Shown: in pieces, positions 1 to 6,173 of the stretch
Layout of the letters: each line of letters opens with the position of its first letter
Position numbering within the stretch: the first letter of the stretch is position 1
NCBI GenBank assembly: GCA_944358755.1
Contig: CALVRY010000038.1
Span: forward strand, 1-9,774
Direction of reading: 5' to 3'
Source of the DNA: an uncultured Bacilli bacterium
GTDB taxonomy: Bacteria; Bacillota_I; Bacilli_A; RFN20; CAG-826
DNA length: 9,774 bases
Made by a program: the position numbers and the translations under genes
Notes under the pieces: model-generated
Seen by the model: the letters and a program-made list of their open reading frames with translations, nothing else
Told to the model about the DNA's origin: nothing
Databases searched by the model: none

Positions 1-104
1 AACTCTATTATATTAAGGTTAATTTAATTTAGGAAAAATAAATAAAGTTAAATAAGAAAAATAATTTAGGTTTTTTGCAAATTTCCTATATTTTTTCAAA
101 ATAA

Positions 105-133
105 TTGATTTTTGCATGTTTTAGTGGTTTAAT
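105..133 (+). promoter_or_regulatory. Probable sigma-A promoter for the coaX operon
   Basis: A -35-like TTGATT lies at 105-110. After exactly 17 bases comes TTTAAT at 128-133, matching five of six -10 consensus positions. TG at 125-126 adds an extended -10 element. Transcription would start near 140, leaving a leader of roughly 40 bases before the coaX ATG at 183. The assignment is by eye only. The rest of 1-182 is AT-rich with stops in all frames and looks non-coding. Confidence 0.55.
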
Positions 134-171
134 AAAATCGTTAAATTCACGGTACTTTTTTAAGACTGTAG

Positions 172-177
172 AAAGGA
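172..177 (+). promoter_or_regulatory. Ribosome binding site fixing the coaX start
   Basis: AAAGGA sits five bases before the ATG at 183. The open frame runs further upstream to a TTG at 105, but that upstream part overlaps the promoter, has no Shine-Dalgarno sequence and shows no family similarity. The start at 183 places the family's N-terminal DxGNT motif at residue 6, as expected. Confidence 0.7.
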
Positions 178-182
178 CAAAT

Positions 183-947
183 ATGATTTTATGTATTGAT
201 TGTGGAAACACAATGATTAAGTTCGCTTTATTTGAAAACGGACAAATCGTTAAGTCTTTCCAAATTAGAACTTTAAGAGATAGAACGAGTGATGAATACG
301 CTTATTCTTTTTCGTCATTAATTAAAAAAGACGTTAAGGTCGATGGGGCAATTATTTCAAGCGTTGTGCCTTTATTAACTCCAGCATTAACTAATGCTAT
401 AAAAAAAGCTTTTAATGTTGTGCCAAGAGTTGTTGGTAAAGAGTTAAAAACTAAAATGCCAATTAAAATTGATAATCCAAATGAACTTGGTGGAGATATG
501 TTAATTGGAGCTCTTGCAGCAAGAGGAAAATTTGGAAATTCTGTTCTTGTTGCAGACTTAGGCACTGCAACAAAAGTGTACGTTGTTAATGATAAAGGCG
601 CTTTTATTGGCGGAGCAATTACGTGCGGAATGGAAGTTTCTTTAAGAGGATTAGTTAATTCAACAAGTCAACTTCTAGAAACACCAATGGTTGTGCCAAA
701 TAAAATTATTGGAAAAAGCACAAAAGATTCGATTGAATCGGGCATTGTTTATGGCCAGGCTTTTATGGTTAAAGAATTCGCTAAAGAGATGGAAGAAGAA
801 TGTGGCTATAAATTAACTAAAGTTTTAACAGGTGGTTTTTCTAAAATTATCAAAGACATTTTAAATGATTTTATTTACGATGAAGATCTTTGTCTTGAAG
901 GACTTTATGAAATTTATAAGATGAATGAGGTAATGAAAAATGAGTAG
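183..947 (+). CDS. coaX: Type III pantothenate kinase
   Basis: Catalyses ATP-dependent phosphorylation of pantothenate to 4'-phosphopantothenate, the first committed step of CoA synthesis, in the cytoplasm. The 254 residues match the usual family length of about 255. Motifs of the ASKHA-fold type III family are visible: the N-terminal phosphate-binding DCGNT (residues 6-10) followed by K13; a GGD motif with the expected catalytic Asp at 105; DLGTAT at 125-130; GGAIT then G149; and TGGF at 216-219. Several normally conserved positions differ: GGDM for GxDR, TATK for TATT, and TCG for the usual PG turn. The gene is probably still functional, because the frame is intact and the Asp and nucleotide loops remain. 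It overlaps the downstream ECF S-component gene by eight bases, so the two are probably translationally coupled and work on the same vitamin. Recognition of the family is secure. Confidence 0.92.
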   Translation: MILCIDCGNTMIKFALFENGQIVKSFQIRTLRDRTSDEYAYSFSSLIKKDVKVDGAIISSVVPLLTPALTNAIKKAFNVVPRVVGKELKTKMPIKIDNPNELGGDMLIGALAARGKFGNSVLVADLGTATKVYVVNDKGAFIGGAITCGMEVSLRGLVNSTSQLLETPMVVPNKIIGKSTKDSIESGIVYGQAFMVKEFAKEMEEECGYKLTKVLTGGFSKIIKDILNDFIYDEDLCLEGLYEIYKMNEVMKNE

Positions 948-1716
948 AAGAACTAGTTTTTATATTTCTTTCGACGCAATGTTTCTTGCGCTATTTATAA
1001 TTTTTTCATTTGCGCCTAATATTGGATATATAACTTTTGGACCTATCAGTTTTACAACTATTCACATTTTAGTTTTAATTGGCGCTTTACTATTTGGAAA
1101 GTGGCAAGGATTGCTATTTGGAACTTATATGGGAATATTGTCACTTCTAGTTTCTTTGCAATATCCTGGTACAGTTAATTACTTATTTTTAAATCCATTT
1201 GTATCTGTTTTACCACGTATGCTTTTTGGATTTTTGGCCGGTTTAACTTTTGATATTTTTAGAAAAAAATCGACTTTTGCAGGGTTTTTAATGATTTCAG
1301 CCCCATTATGTGGCATTTTGACTTTGTTACATACTGTTTTAACATTGTCATTTTTATATGTCTTTGGATATTTAGATATTTTTTATATTTCACAAGCAAT
1401 GGGGTTTAGAGAAATAATCGAAGCTAACAATAATGCTTTTGGAAGCTTTGGAAATTTCATAGCGGCTTTTATTGCTCCGGGCTCAGTTTGCGAAATAGCA
1501 GGAGCAATAGTATTATCTCCAACAATTATGGGCGTTTTATATAAAGCTGTTATTAAGAAAAATGAAAATAGTTTTGGGATAAATGTTCATTTTCTTCCAG
1601 AAAACAGTGAAGGGGCTTTGTCTAAAAAACAATTAATTATTATTACTGTAATTTTAGGCGCTATAGTTGTTCTTTTAGCTGGTGTTGTTTTGTTCCTTTA
1701 TTACTATTTTAAGTGA
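940..1716 (+). CDS. ECF transporter S component, probably pantothenate-specific (PanT-like)
   Basis: Predicted integral membrane substrate-binding subunit of an energy-coupling factor (group II) vitamin transporter. It would need the shared EcfT and EcfA ATPase subunits, which are not in this window. The 258 residues hold about six or seven hydrophobic segments, at roughly 7-31, 36-55, 57-75, 85-107, 111-145, 168-205 and a C-terminal helix at 232-257. The first segment carries an AxxxA element (A13-M-F-L-A17), the kind through which S components contact EcfT. A polar loop at about 206-231 before the last helix is somewhat unusual for an S component. The start at 940 has GAGG nine bases upstream and lies inside the end of coaX. 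Substrate assignment to pantothenate is inferred from that coupling. Another vitamin is possible, so no symbol is given. Confidence 0.75.
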   Translation: MSRRTSFYISFDAMFLALFIIFSFAPNIGYITFGPISFTTIHILVLIGALLFGKWQGLLFGTYMGILSLLVSLQYPGTVNYLFLNPFVSVLPRMLFGFLAGLTFDIFRKKSTFAGFLMISAPLCGILTLLHTVLTLSFLYVFGYLDIFYISQAMGFREIIEANNNAFGSFGNFIAAFIAPGSVCEIAGAIVLSPTIMGVLYKAVIKKNENSFGINVHFLPENSEGALSKKQLIIITVILGAIVVLLAGVVLFLYYYFK

Positions 1717-1731
1717 GCAATTATCTATTTT

Positions 1732-1752
1732 TTATATAACTTTGTTATATAA
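1732..1752. repeat. Perfect AT-rich inverted repeat between the ECF gene and pepV
   Basis: The arms TTATATAAC (1732-1740) and GTTATATAA (1744-1752) are exact reverse complements around a three-base TTT loop. The right arm overlaps a TATAAT-like -10 (1748-1753) and a TG-n-TATATA extended -10 (TG at 1743-1744). It is followed by TTTCT. It could be an operator over a pepV promoter or a weak terminator. With almost no GC in the stem, a strong intrinsic terminator is unlikely. No convincing -35 was found. Confidence 0.4.
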
Positions 1753-1775
1753 TTTCTAAGAGATGAGGTTTAGAT

Positions 1776-3146
1776 ATGAGTATAAATTTTAAGGAAATTT
1801 GTAAAAAATACGAGAAAGAAGCATTAGAAACTTTGATTAAGAATTGTTCTATTGATTCTGTTTATGATGAAAAGAGTATTACTTCTGAACATCCTTATGG
1901 AAAAGGTGTTGCTGAATGTTTTGAATTTTTGAAAGAATTAGCAATTAAGGATGGTTTTGATGTTGATATGTGTGATGGTCATTGCATTGAAATTTCTTGC
2001 GGAAGCGGTAAACAATTAATTTCAATTTTTGCTCACCAAGATGTTGTTCCTGCAACAGGAAACTGGGCACACCCACCATTTGAACCATTTTTAAATGAAG
2101 AAGAAAATAGACTTTATGCTCGTGGAACAAGCGATGATAAAGGACCTGGTATTGCTGCTTATTATGCTTTAAAAGCTTTAAAAGATAATAATTTAATTGA
2201 TAATTATCGTGTAAAACTTGTTTTTGGTGGTGACGAAGAAAGAGGCTCTTCATGCTTATCTTATTATTTTGAAAAATTAAAGAAGGAAGAGCCAACATAT
2301 GGATTTACTCCTGATGCTGATTTCCCATTAATCTATGGTGAAAAAGGCATTGTGAATTATACATATGATGGTAATTTGCCTCTTAACAATGTAATTTCGA
2401 TTAAGGCAGGGCTTGCCTCTAACATTGTTATTGATAGCTGTATTGTTGAAGTTGAAGAGCCAGAAAAACTTGATGCCTATCTAGCAAGTGATGATAAAGT
2501 AAAATGCAAAAAAATATCTAACAATAAATATGAATTTGTTGGAAAATCTGCTCACGGATCAACACCTGAACTTGGTTTAAATAGTGGAGTTATTGCATTA
2601 GGTGTCTTAGGCGAAGTTTATAACAATCCAATGCTTACTTTACTTTGCAATGAATATTCAAATGTTAATGGAAAAAATATGCATGTCTATTGTGAAAGCA
2701 AAGATATGGGTAAAACCACTTTTAATGTCGGAATAATTGATTATGAAAATGGACATTTTAAGATGGTTGTTAATTTTAGACACCCAGAAAATTGTGATGT
2801 TGATAAAACTATGGGAAAAATACAAGAATGTTCGCCACTTTTAATCAGGGAAGATAGCAGAGCCCCTTATTTATATTTTGATCCAGAAAAAACTGATTTT
2901 ATTAAAAAACTATATGAAGTTTATGTAGAAGAAACAGGTGACACTAAAAATAAACCAATGGCAATAGGTGGCGGGACTTACGCAAAGGAAGCCAAAAACA
3001 CGGTTGCTTTTGGAAGTTGTTTCCCTGGCAAAGTAGACCACATTCATGAAGAAAATGAGAAAATTGATTTAAATGATTTCTATTCTTCAATTCCAATTTA
3101 TGCTCATGCAATTTATGCTTTAGGAAAACTTAATAATGAGAAGTAG
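1776..3146 (+). CDS. pepV: M20-family dinuclear zinc dipeptidase (PepV/Sapep-like)
   Basis: Predicted cytoplasmic metallopeptidase releasing amino acids from dipeptides, in the final stage of peptide use. The 456 residues are close to the roughly 470 of PepV. The complete set of M20 metal and catalytic residues is visible: AHQDVVP with H87 and D89; TSDDKGPG with bridging D120; GGDEERG with the catalytic and metal Glu pair E154/E155; TPDADFP with D180; AHGSTP with H260 in the lid domain; and PGKVDHIHEENE with the C-terminal ligand H424. The start at 1776 has GAGG seven bases upstream (1765-1768). The 3' end overlaps trmB by 11 bases, so the two probably form an operon. In Bacillus subtilis the homologue ytjP also lies near trmB, from memory. 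Exact substrate range (dipeptidase versus carnosinase-like) cannot be read from the sequence. Confidence 0.9.
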   Translation: MSINFKEICKKYEKEALETLIKNCSIDSVYDEKSITSEHPYGKGVAECFEFLKELAIKDGFDVDMCDGHCIEISCGSGKQLISIFAHQDVVPATGNWAHPPFEPFLNEEENRLYARGTSDDKGPGIAAYYALKALKDNNLIDNYRVKLVFGGDEERGSSCLSYYFEKLKKEEPTYGFTPDADFPLIYGEKGIVNYTYDGNLPLNNVISIKAGLASNIVIDSCIVEVEEPEKLDAYLASDDKVKCKKISNNKYEFVGKSAHGSTPELGLNSGVIALGVLGEVYNNPMLTLLCNEYSNVNGKNMHVYCESKDMGKTTFNVGIIDYENGHFKMVVNFRHPENCDVDKTMGKIQECSPLLIREDSRAPYLYFDPEKTDFIKKLYEVYVEETGDTKNKPMAIGGGTYAKEAKNTVAFGSCFPGKVDHIHEENEKIDLNDFYSSIPIYAHAIYALGKLNNEK

Positions 3147-3807
3147 ATACAAACCTTGGGCAATTGAATATTTAAAAAATCATACTGAAAACGAGTTTTT
3201 TCTTGATGACCAATTAGAAGAAGATAAGATTAATAAATTTATTTCTGAAAAAGATACTTACTTAGAAATCGGTCCTGGTAAAGCTCAGTTCATATTGTCG
3301 ATTGCAAGTAAATTTCCTGATTTTAATTTTTTAGTTATTGAACTTGATCATTCAATAGCTGGAACTGCTCTTAAGAAAATCGATGAAGCAAAATTAACTA
3401 ATGTAAGACTTATTGCTGGAGATTTTTATAAGTTATCAAAAATTTTTAAAAAAGATTTGTTTTGCGGGGTTTTTCTCAATTTTAGTGACCCACGGCCAAA
3501 GAAGAGACACGAAAAAAGAAGACTCACGTCGCCTAATTTTTTAGTAGAGTATGCAAAAATTTTAAAAGATGATAAGTGCATTTATTTCAAAAGCGATAAT
3601 GATGGATTTTATGAATATTCTTTAGAAATGTTTAAAGAATATGGTTGGGAAATTATATATCAAAACGAGGATTATCAATCTTCAGAAAGTGACTTCGATG
3701 CTGAAACTGAATTTGAAGCAAGATATAAAGCTGAAGGTATTAAAATTAAAAGATTGATCTTAAAAAAGAATAAAAATACCTTAACTGAAGTTAAAGAAGA
3801 AAAATAA
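3136..3807 (+). CDS. trmB: tRNA (guanine-N7-)-methyltransferase
   Basis: SAM-dependent enzyme forming m7G at position 46 in the variable loop of many tRNAs; cytoplasmic. The 223 residues compare with about 213 in Bacillus. The family opening MRSRYKPWAIEYL is intact. The SAM-binding motif reads LEIGPGKAQF (43-52), followed by ELD (69-71) and D96. The signature block FSDPRPKKRHEKRRL (116-130) includes the key Asp at 118. SDN at 153-155 and TEFEARY at 191-197 complete the family pattern. Two differences from the common form are the Arg at 120, where most members have Trp (DPWPKKRH), and GPGKAQF in place of GxGKGxF. The start overlaps the end of pepV by 11 bases, with AGGA ten bases upstream. A strong hairpin terminator begins at the stop codon. 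Identification is secure. Confidence 0.93.
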   Translation: MRSRYKPWAIEYLKNHTENEFFLDDQLEEDKINKFISEKDTYLEIGPGKAQFILSIASKFPDFNFLVIELDHSIAGTALKKIDEAKLTNVRLIAGDFYKLSKIFKKDLFCGVFLNFSDPRPKKRHEKRRLTSPNFLVEYAKILKDDKCIYFKSDNDGFYEYSLEMFKEYGWEIIYQNEDYQSSESDFDAETEFEARYKAEGIKIKRLILKKNKNTLTEVKEEK

Positions 3808-3836
3808 AAGACCTGTGCCGGAAGCCAGGTCTTTTA
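3805..3836. terminator. Bidirectional intrinsic terminator between convergent genes
   Basis: The arms TAAAAGACCTG (3805-3815) and CAGGTCTTTTA (3826-3836) are a perfect 11-bp inverted repeat around a ten-base loop. The left arm begins at the trmB stop codon. Read on the minus strand the stem is followed by CTTTTATTTTTC, a good U-tract, so it fits well as terminator of the wzz-like gene that ends at 3855. On the plus strand the run is CTTTT then AAAATTCTTCTTT, so termination of trmB also looks likely but weaker. Confidence 0.85.
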
Positions 3837-3854
3837 AAATTCTTCTTTAATGAT

Positions 3855-5246
3855 TTATTTTGTTACTTTGGTATTTTCAGCAACTTTAGTTGCATCTATT
3901 TTATTTTGTTCTTCTTTTTTCATATCGATGTGGCCTTTAATGCCGGCAACAACACATCCAAGAATAATACCGATTACAACACTAATTGCAGCATTTAATA
4001 CGAGGGATAATCCTCCAGATTTTTCAACAATGTTAGGCAATGTATAGACTGGTTTAGCAAAGTTGGTATATAAGTAAGTTGTTGTTTCTTTCAAATCATC
4101 GGTGAAACTGTTGAGTTGAGTTTTAATTTGATTAAGAGTTGTTATATAAGTTTCAGGAGTTTCTTGATAGTCAGTAGTGTCACTGTTTTCGATTATTTCA
4201 CCAGTTGCAGGATCGATAGTGACATTTAGTTTTTCGCAAAGAGTTTCGATTTGATCTTCATAATCGGTTAATTCTTCGGTTAATGTCAAGATTCTATTTT
4301 GATATTCAGCGGAAACACTTAAGATAACGCTTGAATTACTTGTTTCAATTAAATTTTTAAATTCTGTTTGTAAATTATTAAGTAAATTTCTAGTTAAATC
4401 GCGTTGATGAATTAAATTCTTTAATTGGTTCTTTAATTTTTGAATTCCAGCATCACTTTTATCTTTAAGATATCCAGATTGTCTAGCTTCGTTTTGAAGT
4501 GAACTCAGATCATTTTGAATAAAATATGTTTCAATTGTAGTTAAGGCTTGTGAAATTGTAGTAGAACTATCTTGTCCAACATAGGAACTTGGGCCAAAAT
4601 CTTCAATTAAAGAGTTGTAATTACTTATTAACATATCTTTTTGGTTAATTAAATATCCGTATTCATCTTCATATGTTGTAGCACTATCAGCCATAATGAG
4701 ATTTTGGTTGTAAATAATTGCGTTATATAAATTGTTTGCAGTTGTATTTACACTATCTAAAACAGCTTGCATAAAGTTTCTTGCTTGGTCGTCGCTAGAA
4801 AAATATGAAGCAGAGCAAGTAATTTGAATATAATTAGGAGCAACTATTGTAGTTTCTTGATTTTGGTCGTTATAAGTTGTACGAGTAAGTTGAGAAACAG
4901 AGATATCGTTATTTGAAACCATTTTTGCAACATCAATATCTGCGAATGATTCGTTACTTTCTTTTACTGCTTGAAGAGCTTGAGGCTCAATGATTGTTCT
5001 ATAATCAAAAGTTGTGTTATTTGGGTAATGACCTTCTTCAGCACCTCTAAATTGATAAGTGACTGAACCAGAATATACTTCTTGAGGTTTAGAATATAAG
5101 TAGTGAATGCCTAAGACGCAAACTACTGTTGCTATAACAAAAGTAACACCAAGTGTAATTTTAGCGTGCCATATTTTTTTGCAGATATCACCAATTGATA
5201 TACCTTCTTTTTCTTCTTCGATAATTTCAATATCTTTATTTTCCAT
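3855..5246 (-). CDS. Wzz-like polysaccharide co-polymerase / chain-length determinant-type membrane protein
   Basis: Predicted 463-residue protein with the two-TM architecture of Wzz/PCP proteins. It has an acidic cytoplasmic N-terminus, TM1 at about 29-51, a large extracellular region (about 52-400) rich in Ser, Thr, Asn and Gln with helical and coiled-coil stretches, a Pro-containing segment (P399, P404) and a Gly-rich TM2 at about 411-436. A short charged cytoplasmic tail follows. PCP proteins usually set the length of surface or capsular polysaccharide. No Walker or tyrosine-kinase (CapB/Wze) domain is present, and no glycosyltransferase, flippase or polymerase is adjacent, so its partner is not visible. 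It is the only minus-strand gene here and stands alone between trmB and ytpR. An ATG at 5258 would add four residues, but GGAG lies correctly before the ATG at 5246. A different two-TM extracellular scaffold remains possible, and sequence identity to known Wzz was judged only by architecture. Confidence 0.65.
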   Translation of the reverse strand: MENKDIEIIEEEKEGISIGDICKKIWHAKITLGVTFVIATVVCVLGIHYLYSKPQEVYSGSVTYQFRGAEEGHYPNNTTFDYRTIIEPQALQAVKESNESFADIDVAKMVSNNDISVSQLTRTTYNDQNQETTIVAPNYIQITCSASYFSSDDQARNFMQAVLDSVNTTANNLYNAIIYNQNLIMADSATTYEDEYGYLINQKDMLISNYNSLIEDFGPSSYVGQDSSTTISQALTTIETYFIQNDLSSLQNEARQSGYLKDKSDAGIQKLKNQLKNLIHQRDLTRNLLNNLQTEFKNLIETSNSSVILSVSAEYQNRILTLTEELTDYEDQIETLCEKLNVTIDPATGEIIENSDTTDYQETPETYITTLNQIKTQLNSFTDDLKETTTYLYTNFAKPVYTLPNIVEKSGGLSLVLNAAISVVIGIILGCVVAGIKGHIDMKKEEQNKIDATKVAENTKVTK

Positions 5247-5251
5247 AGTTT

Positions 5252-5255
5252 TCTC
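5252..5255 (-). promoter_or_regulatory. Ribosome binding site fixing the wzz-like gene start
   Basis: On the minus strand GGAG is followed by five bases and then the ATG whose first base is 5246. The alternative ATG at 5258-5256 overlaps this Shine-Dalgarno sequence and has only a weak purine run in front. Confidence 0.55.
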
Positions 5256-5266
5256 CATTCTTTATT

Positions 5267-5272
5267 ATTATA
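5267..5272 (-). promoter_or_regulatory. Possible -10 element for the wzz-like gene
   Basis: The minus strand reads TATAAT at 5272-5267. No good -35 is found about 17 bases upstream (TATGCT at best), and the leader would be only about 14 bases. A TATTAT further upstream is an alternative. The call is weak. Confidence 0.25.
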
Positions 5273-5330
5273 AAGAAAAAAGATAAGATAGCATAATAAA
5301 TTTTTAGTGCCTACTTTTGCGACATTTTTA

Positions 5331-5359
5331 TTAAAGAAAAAGAAATATTTTTATATAAT
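5331..5359 (+). promoter_or_regulatory. Probable promoter for ytpR
   Basis: A perfect -10 TATAAT lies at 5354-5359. Seventeen bases upstream is a poor -35, TTAAAG (5331-5336). Transcription would begin near 5366, downstream of the ATG at 5363. That supports the ATG at 5384 as the real ytpR start. Confidence 0.45.
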
Positions 5360-5371
5360 GATATGCGCTTT

Positions 5372-5375
5372 GAGG
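5372..5375 (+). promoter_or_regulatory. Ribosome binding site fixing the ytpR start
   Basis: GAGG (part of TTTGAGGAA) lies eight bases before the ATG at 5384. An in-frame ATG at 5363 would put this Shine-Dalgarno sequence inside the coding region and lacks one of its own. Confidence 0.65.
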
Positions 5376-5383
5376 AATTTATT

Positions 5384-5995
5384 ATGAAAAGATATGGACT
5401 TTATTACAACTACAAAACTTTAGGAGATGTTTTACTTATTGCTTTTGAACCAAATGCAATTGCTGATGAAGTAATAAAAAAAGATGATGTTGTAGTTCTT
5501 AAAAAAGGCGGAGAAACAATTGGTATCAATATTTTTAACATCTCAAAAATTATGAAAATTAAAGCAAATGGATATATTCCTCTTGTAGATGACAAAGTTT
5601 TGGGCGTTATTAATCATATTTTGGAAAACCATGATGTTGAAGTTTTGGAAAAACTTCCTCATAGTGGTTTTATCGTTGCAAAGATTGTTGATATAGAAGA
5701 GCACCCAGAAAGTGATCATTTACATATTTGTAAAGTTGATGTTGGACATGGTGATTATTTAGAAATTGTTTGTGGAGCATTTAACGCTAGAAAAGATCTA
5801 ATTTGTGTTTGTGCTTTGCCTTTTTCTTTCATGCCAAGTGGAAGACAAATTGTTCCGGGGAAACTTTTAGGAATTGATAGTTATGGAATGCTTTGTTCTG
5901 GTAGAGAGCTAGCTCTTGAAGGATATGAAAATAAACGTGGACTTTTAGAGCTTGATGATAACTATAAAGTCGGTTCAGACTTCTTTTCTTATTAA
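5384..5995 (+). CDS. ytpR: YtpR-family tRNA-binding domain protein (DUF4479 plus EMAP/Trbp111 fold)
   Basis: The 203-residue protein matches the two-part YtpR layout found across Bacilli (about 200 residues). An N-terminal DUF4479-type domain spans about 1-85, and a tRNA_bind OB-fold spans about 92-198, resembling the N-terminal domain of PheT. Diagnostic OB-fold segments are FIVAKIVDIEEHPESDHLHICKVD-like (96-119, with HPESDHL at 107-113), IVCGAFN at 128-134, and the C-terminal SYGMLCSGREL block at 166-176. The family is expected to bind structured RNA such as tRNA. A precise cellular role is not established to my knowledge, and no catalytic domain is present. It has its own promoter, and no hairpin terminator follows, so some read-through into the ccpA-like unit is possible. 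Its position next to trmB and ccpA-type genes resembles Bacillus. Confidence 0.88.
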   Translation: MKRYGLYYNYKTLGDVLLIAFEPNAIADEVIKKDDVVVLKKGGETIGINIFNISKIMKIKANGYIPLVDDKVLGVINHILENHDVEVLEKLPHSGFIVAKIVDIEEHPESDHLHICKVDVGHGDYLEIVCGAFNARKDLICVCALPFSFMPSGRQIVPGKLLGIDSYGMLCSGRELALEGYENKRGLLELDDNYKVGSDFFSY

Positions 5996-6007
5996 TCATT
6001 TTCATTA

Positions 6008-6043
6008 ATTTACATTTTATTTACATTGGCTATCAAGTGTAAA
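6008..6043. repeat. Cluster of TTTACA half-sites upstream of the ccpA-like gene
   Basis: ATTTACATT occurs twice, at 6008-6016 and 6019-6027, an 11-base period (about one helical turn). The inverted copy TGTAAA follows at 6038-6043, forming a 6-bp inverted repeat with 6020-6025. The second and third copies flank or overlap the candidate -35 at 6026. This could be a regulator-binding site. In such AT-rich DNA, chance is also possible. Confidence 0.35.
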
Positions 6044-6053
6044 AAAGTACAAT
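6026..6053 (+). promoter_or_regulatory. Candidate promoter for the ccpA-apt-tyrS unit
   Basis: TTGGCT (6026-6031) and TACAAT (6048-6053) are separated by 16 bases, giving four and five consensus matches respectively. Transcription from here would leave a leader of about 115 bases. A weaker alternative is TTTACT (6081-6086) with TAATGT (6104-6109), spaced 17. No terminator or clear riboswitch fold was recognised in the leader. Confidence 0.35.
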
Positions 6054-6121
6054 TTTTTTCATTTTTTCTAGTAATTTTTCTTTACTAAATTGATAATAAT
6101 CGCTAATGTATGAGTATGCGG

Positions 6122-6139
6122 AATGAAAAAATTTTCATT
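6122..6139. repeat. Perfect inverted repeat in the leader of the ccpA-like gene
   Basis: The arms AATGAAAA (6122-6129) and TTTTCATT (6132-6139) are exact reverse complements separated by two A residues. The repeat ends 34 bases before the start codon. It has operator-like dimensions but lacks the central CG typical of LacI/CcpA operators, so autoregulation through it is uncertain. Confidence 0.35.
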
Positions 6140-6158
6140 TTCTTACTTTCATATCGAT

Positions 6159-6165
6159 AAGGGGG
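6159..6165 (+). promoter_or_regulatory. Ribosome binding site fixing the ccpA-like start
   Basis: AAGGGGG lies eight bases before the ATG at 6174. The in-frame ATG at 6123 would add 17 residues that do not belong to the LacI family and overlaps the inverted repeat at 6122-6139. Confidence 0.7.
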
Positions 6166-6173
6166 TTAAACTT

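Noticed and set aside
26..70. Direct repeat TAATTTAGG (25-33 and 62-70) upstream of coaX
   Set aside because: It is short and AT-rich with no further copies or symmetry, so chance is the simpler explanation.
133..146. Possible cre (catabolite response element) near the coaX transcription start
   Set aside because: It has a central CG and partial fit, but the consensus G at position 2 and the terminal CA are missing.
105..182. Upstream extension of coaX from a TTG start
   Set aside because: It overlaps the probable promoter, has no Shine-Dalgarno and lies outside the family N-terminus. AAAGGA correctly precedes the ATG at 183.
302..565. Minus-strand open frame inside coaX
   Set aside because: It lies wholly within a well-supported kinase gene and has no recognisable domain or ribosome binding site.
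1945..2298. Minus-strand open frame inside pepV
   Set aside because: It is a shadow of the peptidase gene with His/Gln/Leu-rich low-quality translation.
3850..4047. Plus-strand open frame opposite the wzz-like gene
   Set aside because: It is antisense to the C-terminal TM and tail of the minus-strand gene. Its hydrophobicity mirrors that TM, and no domain is seen.
5410..5595. Minus-strand open frame inside ytpR
   Set aside because: It is fully contained in ytpR without initiation signals or homology.
6149..6162. Possible cre overlapping the regulator's ribosome binding site
   Set aside because: It mismatches the required TG and CA ends. Only the central CG and a few A/T positions fit.
5996..6173. 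Riboswitch, T-box or small RNA in the leader of the ccpA-like gene
   Set aside because: No T-box motif, conserved riboswitch core or GC-containing terminator hairpin was recognised, only AT-rich repeats.
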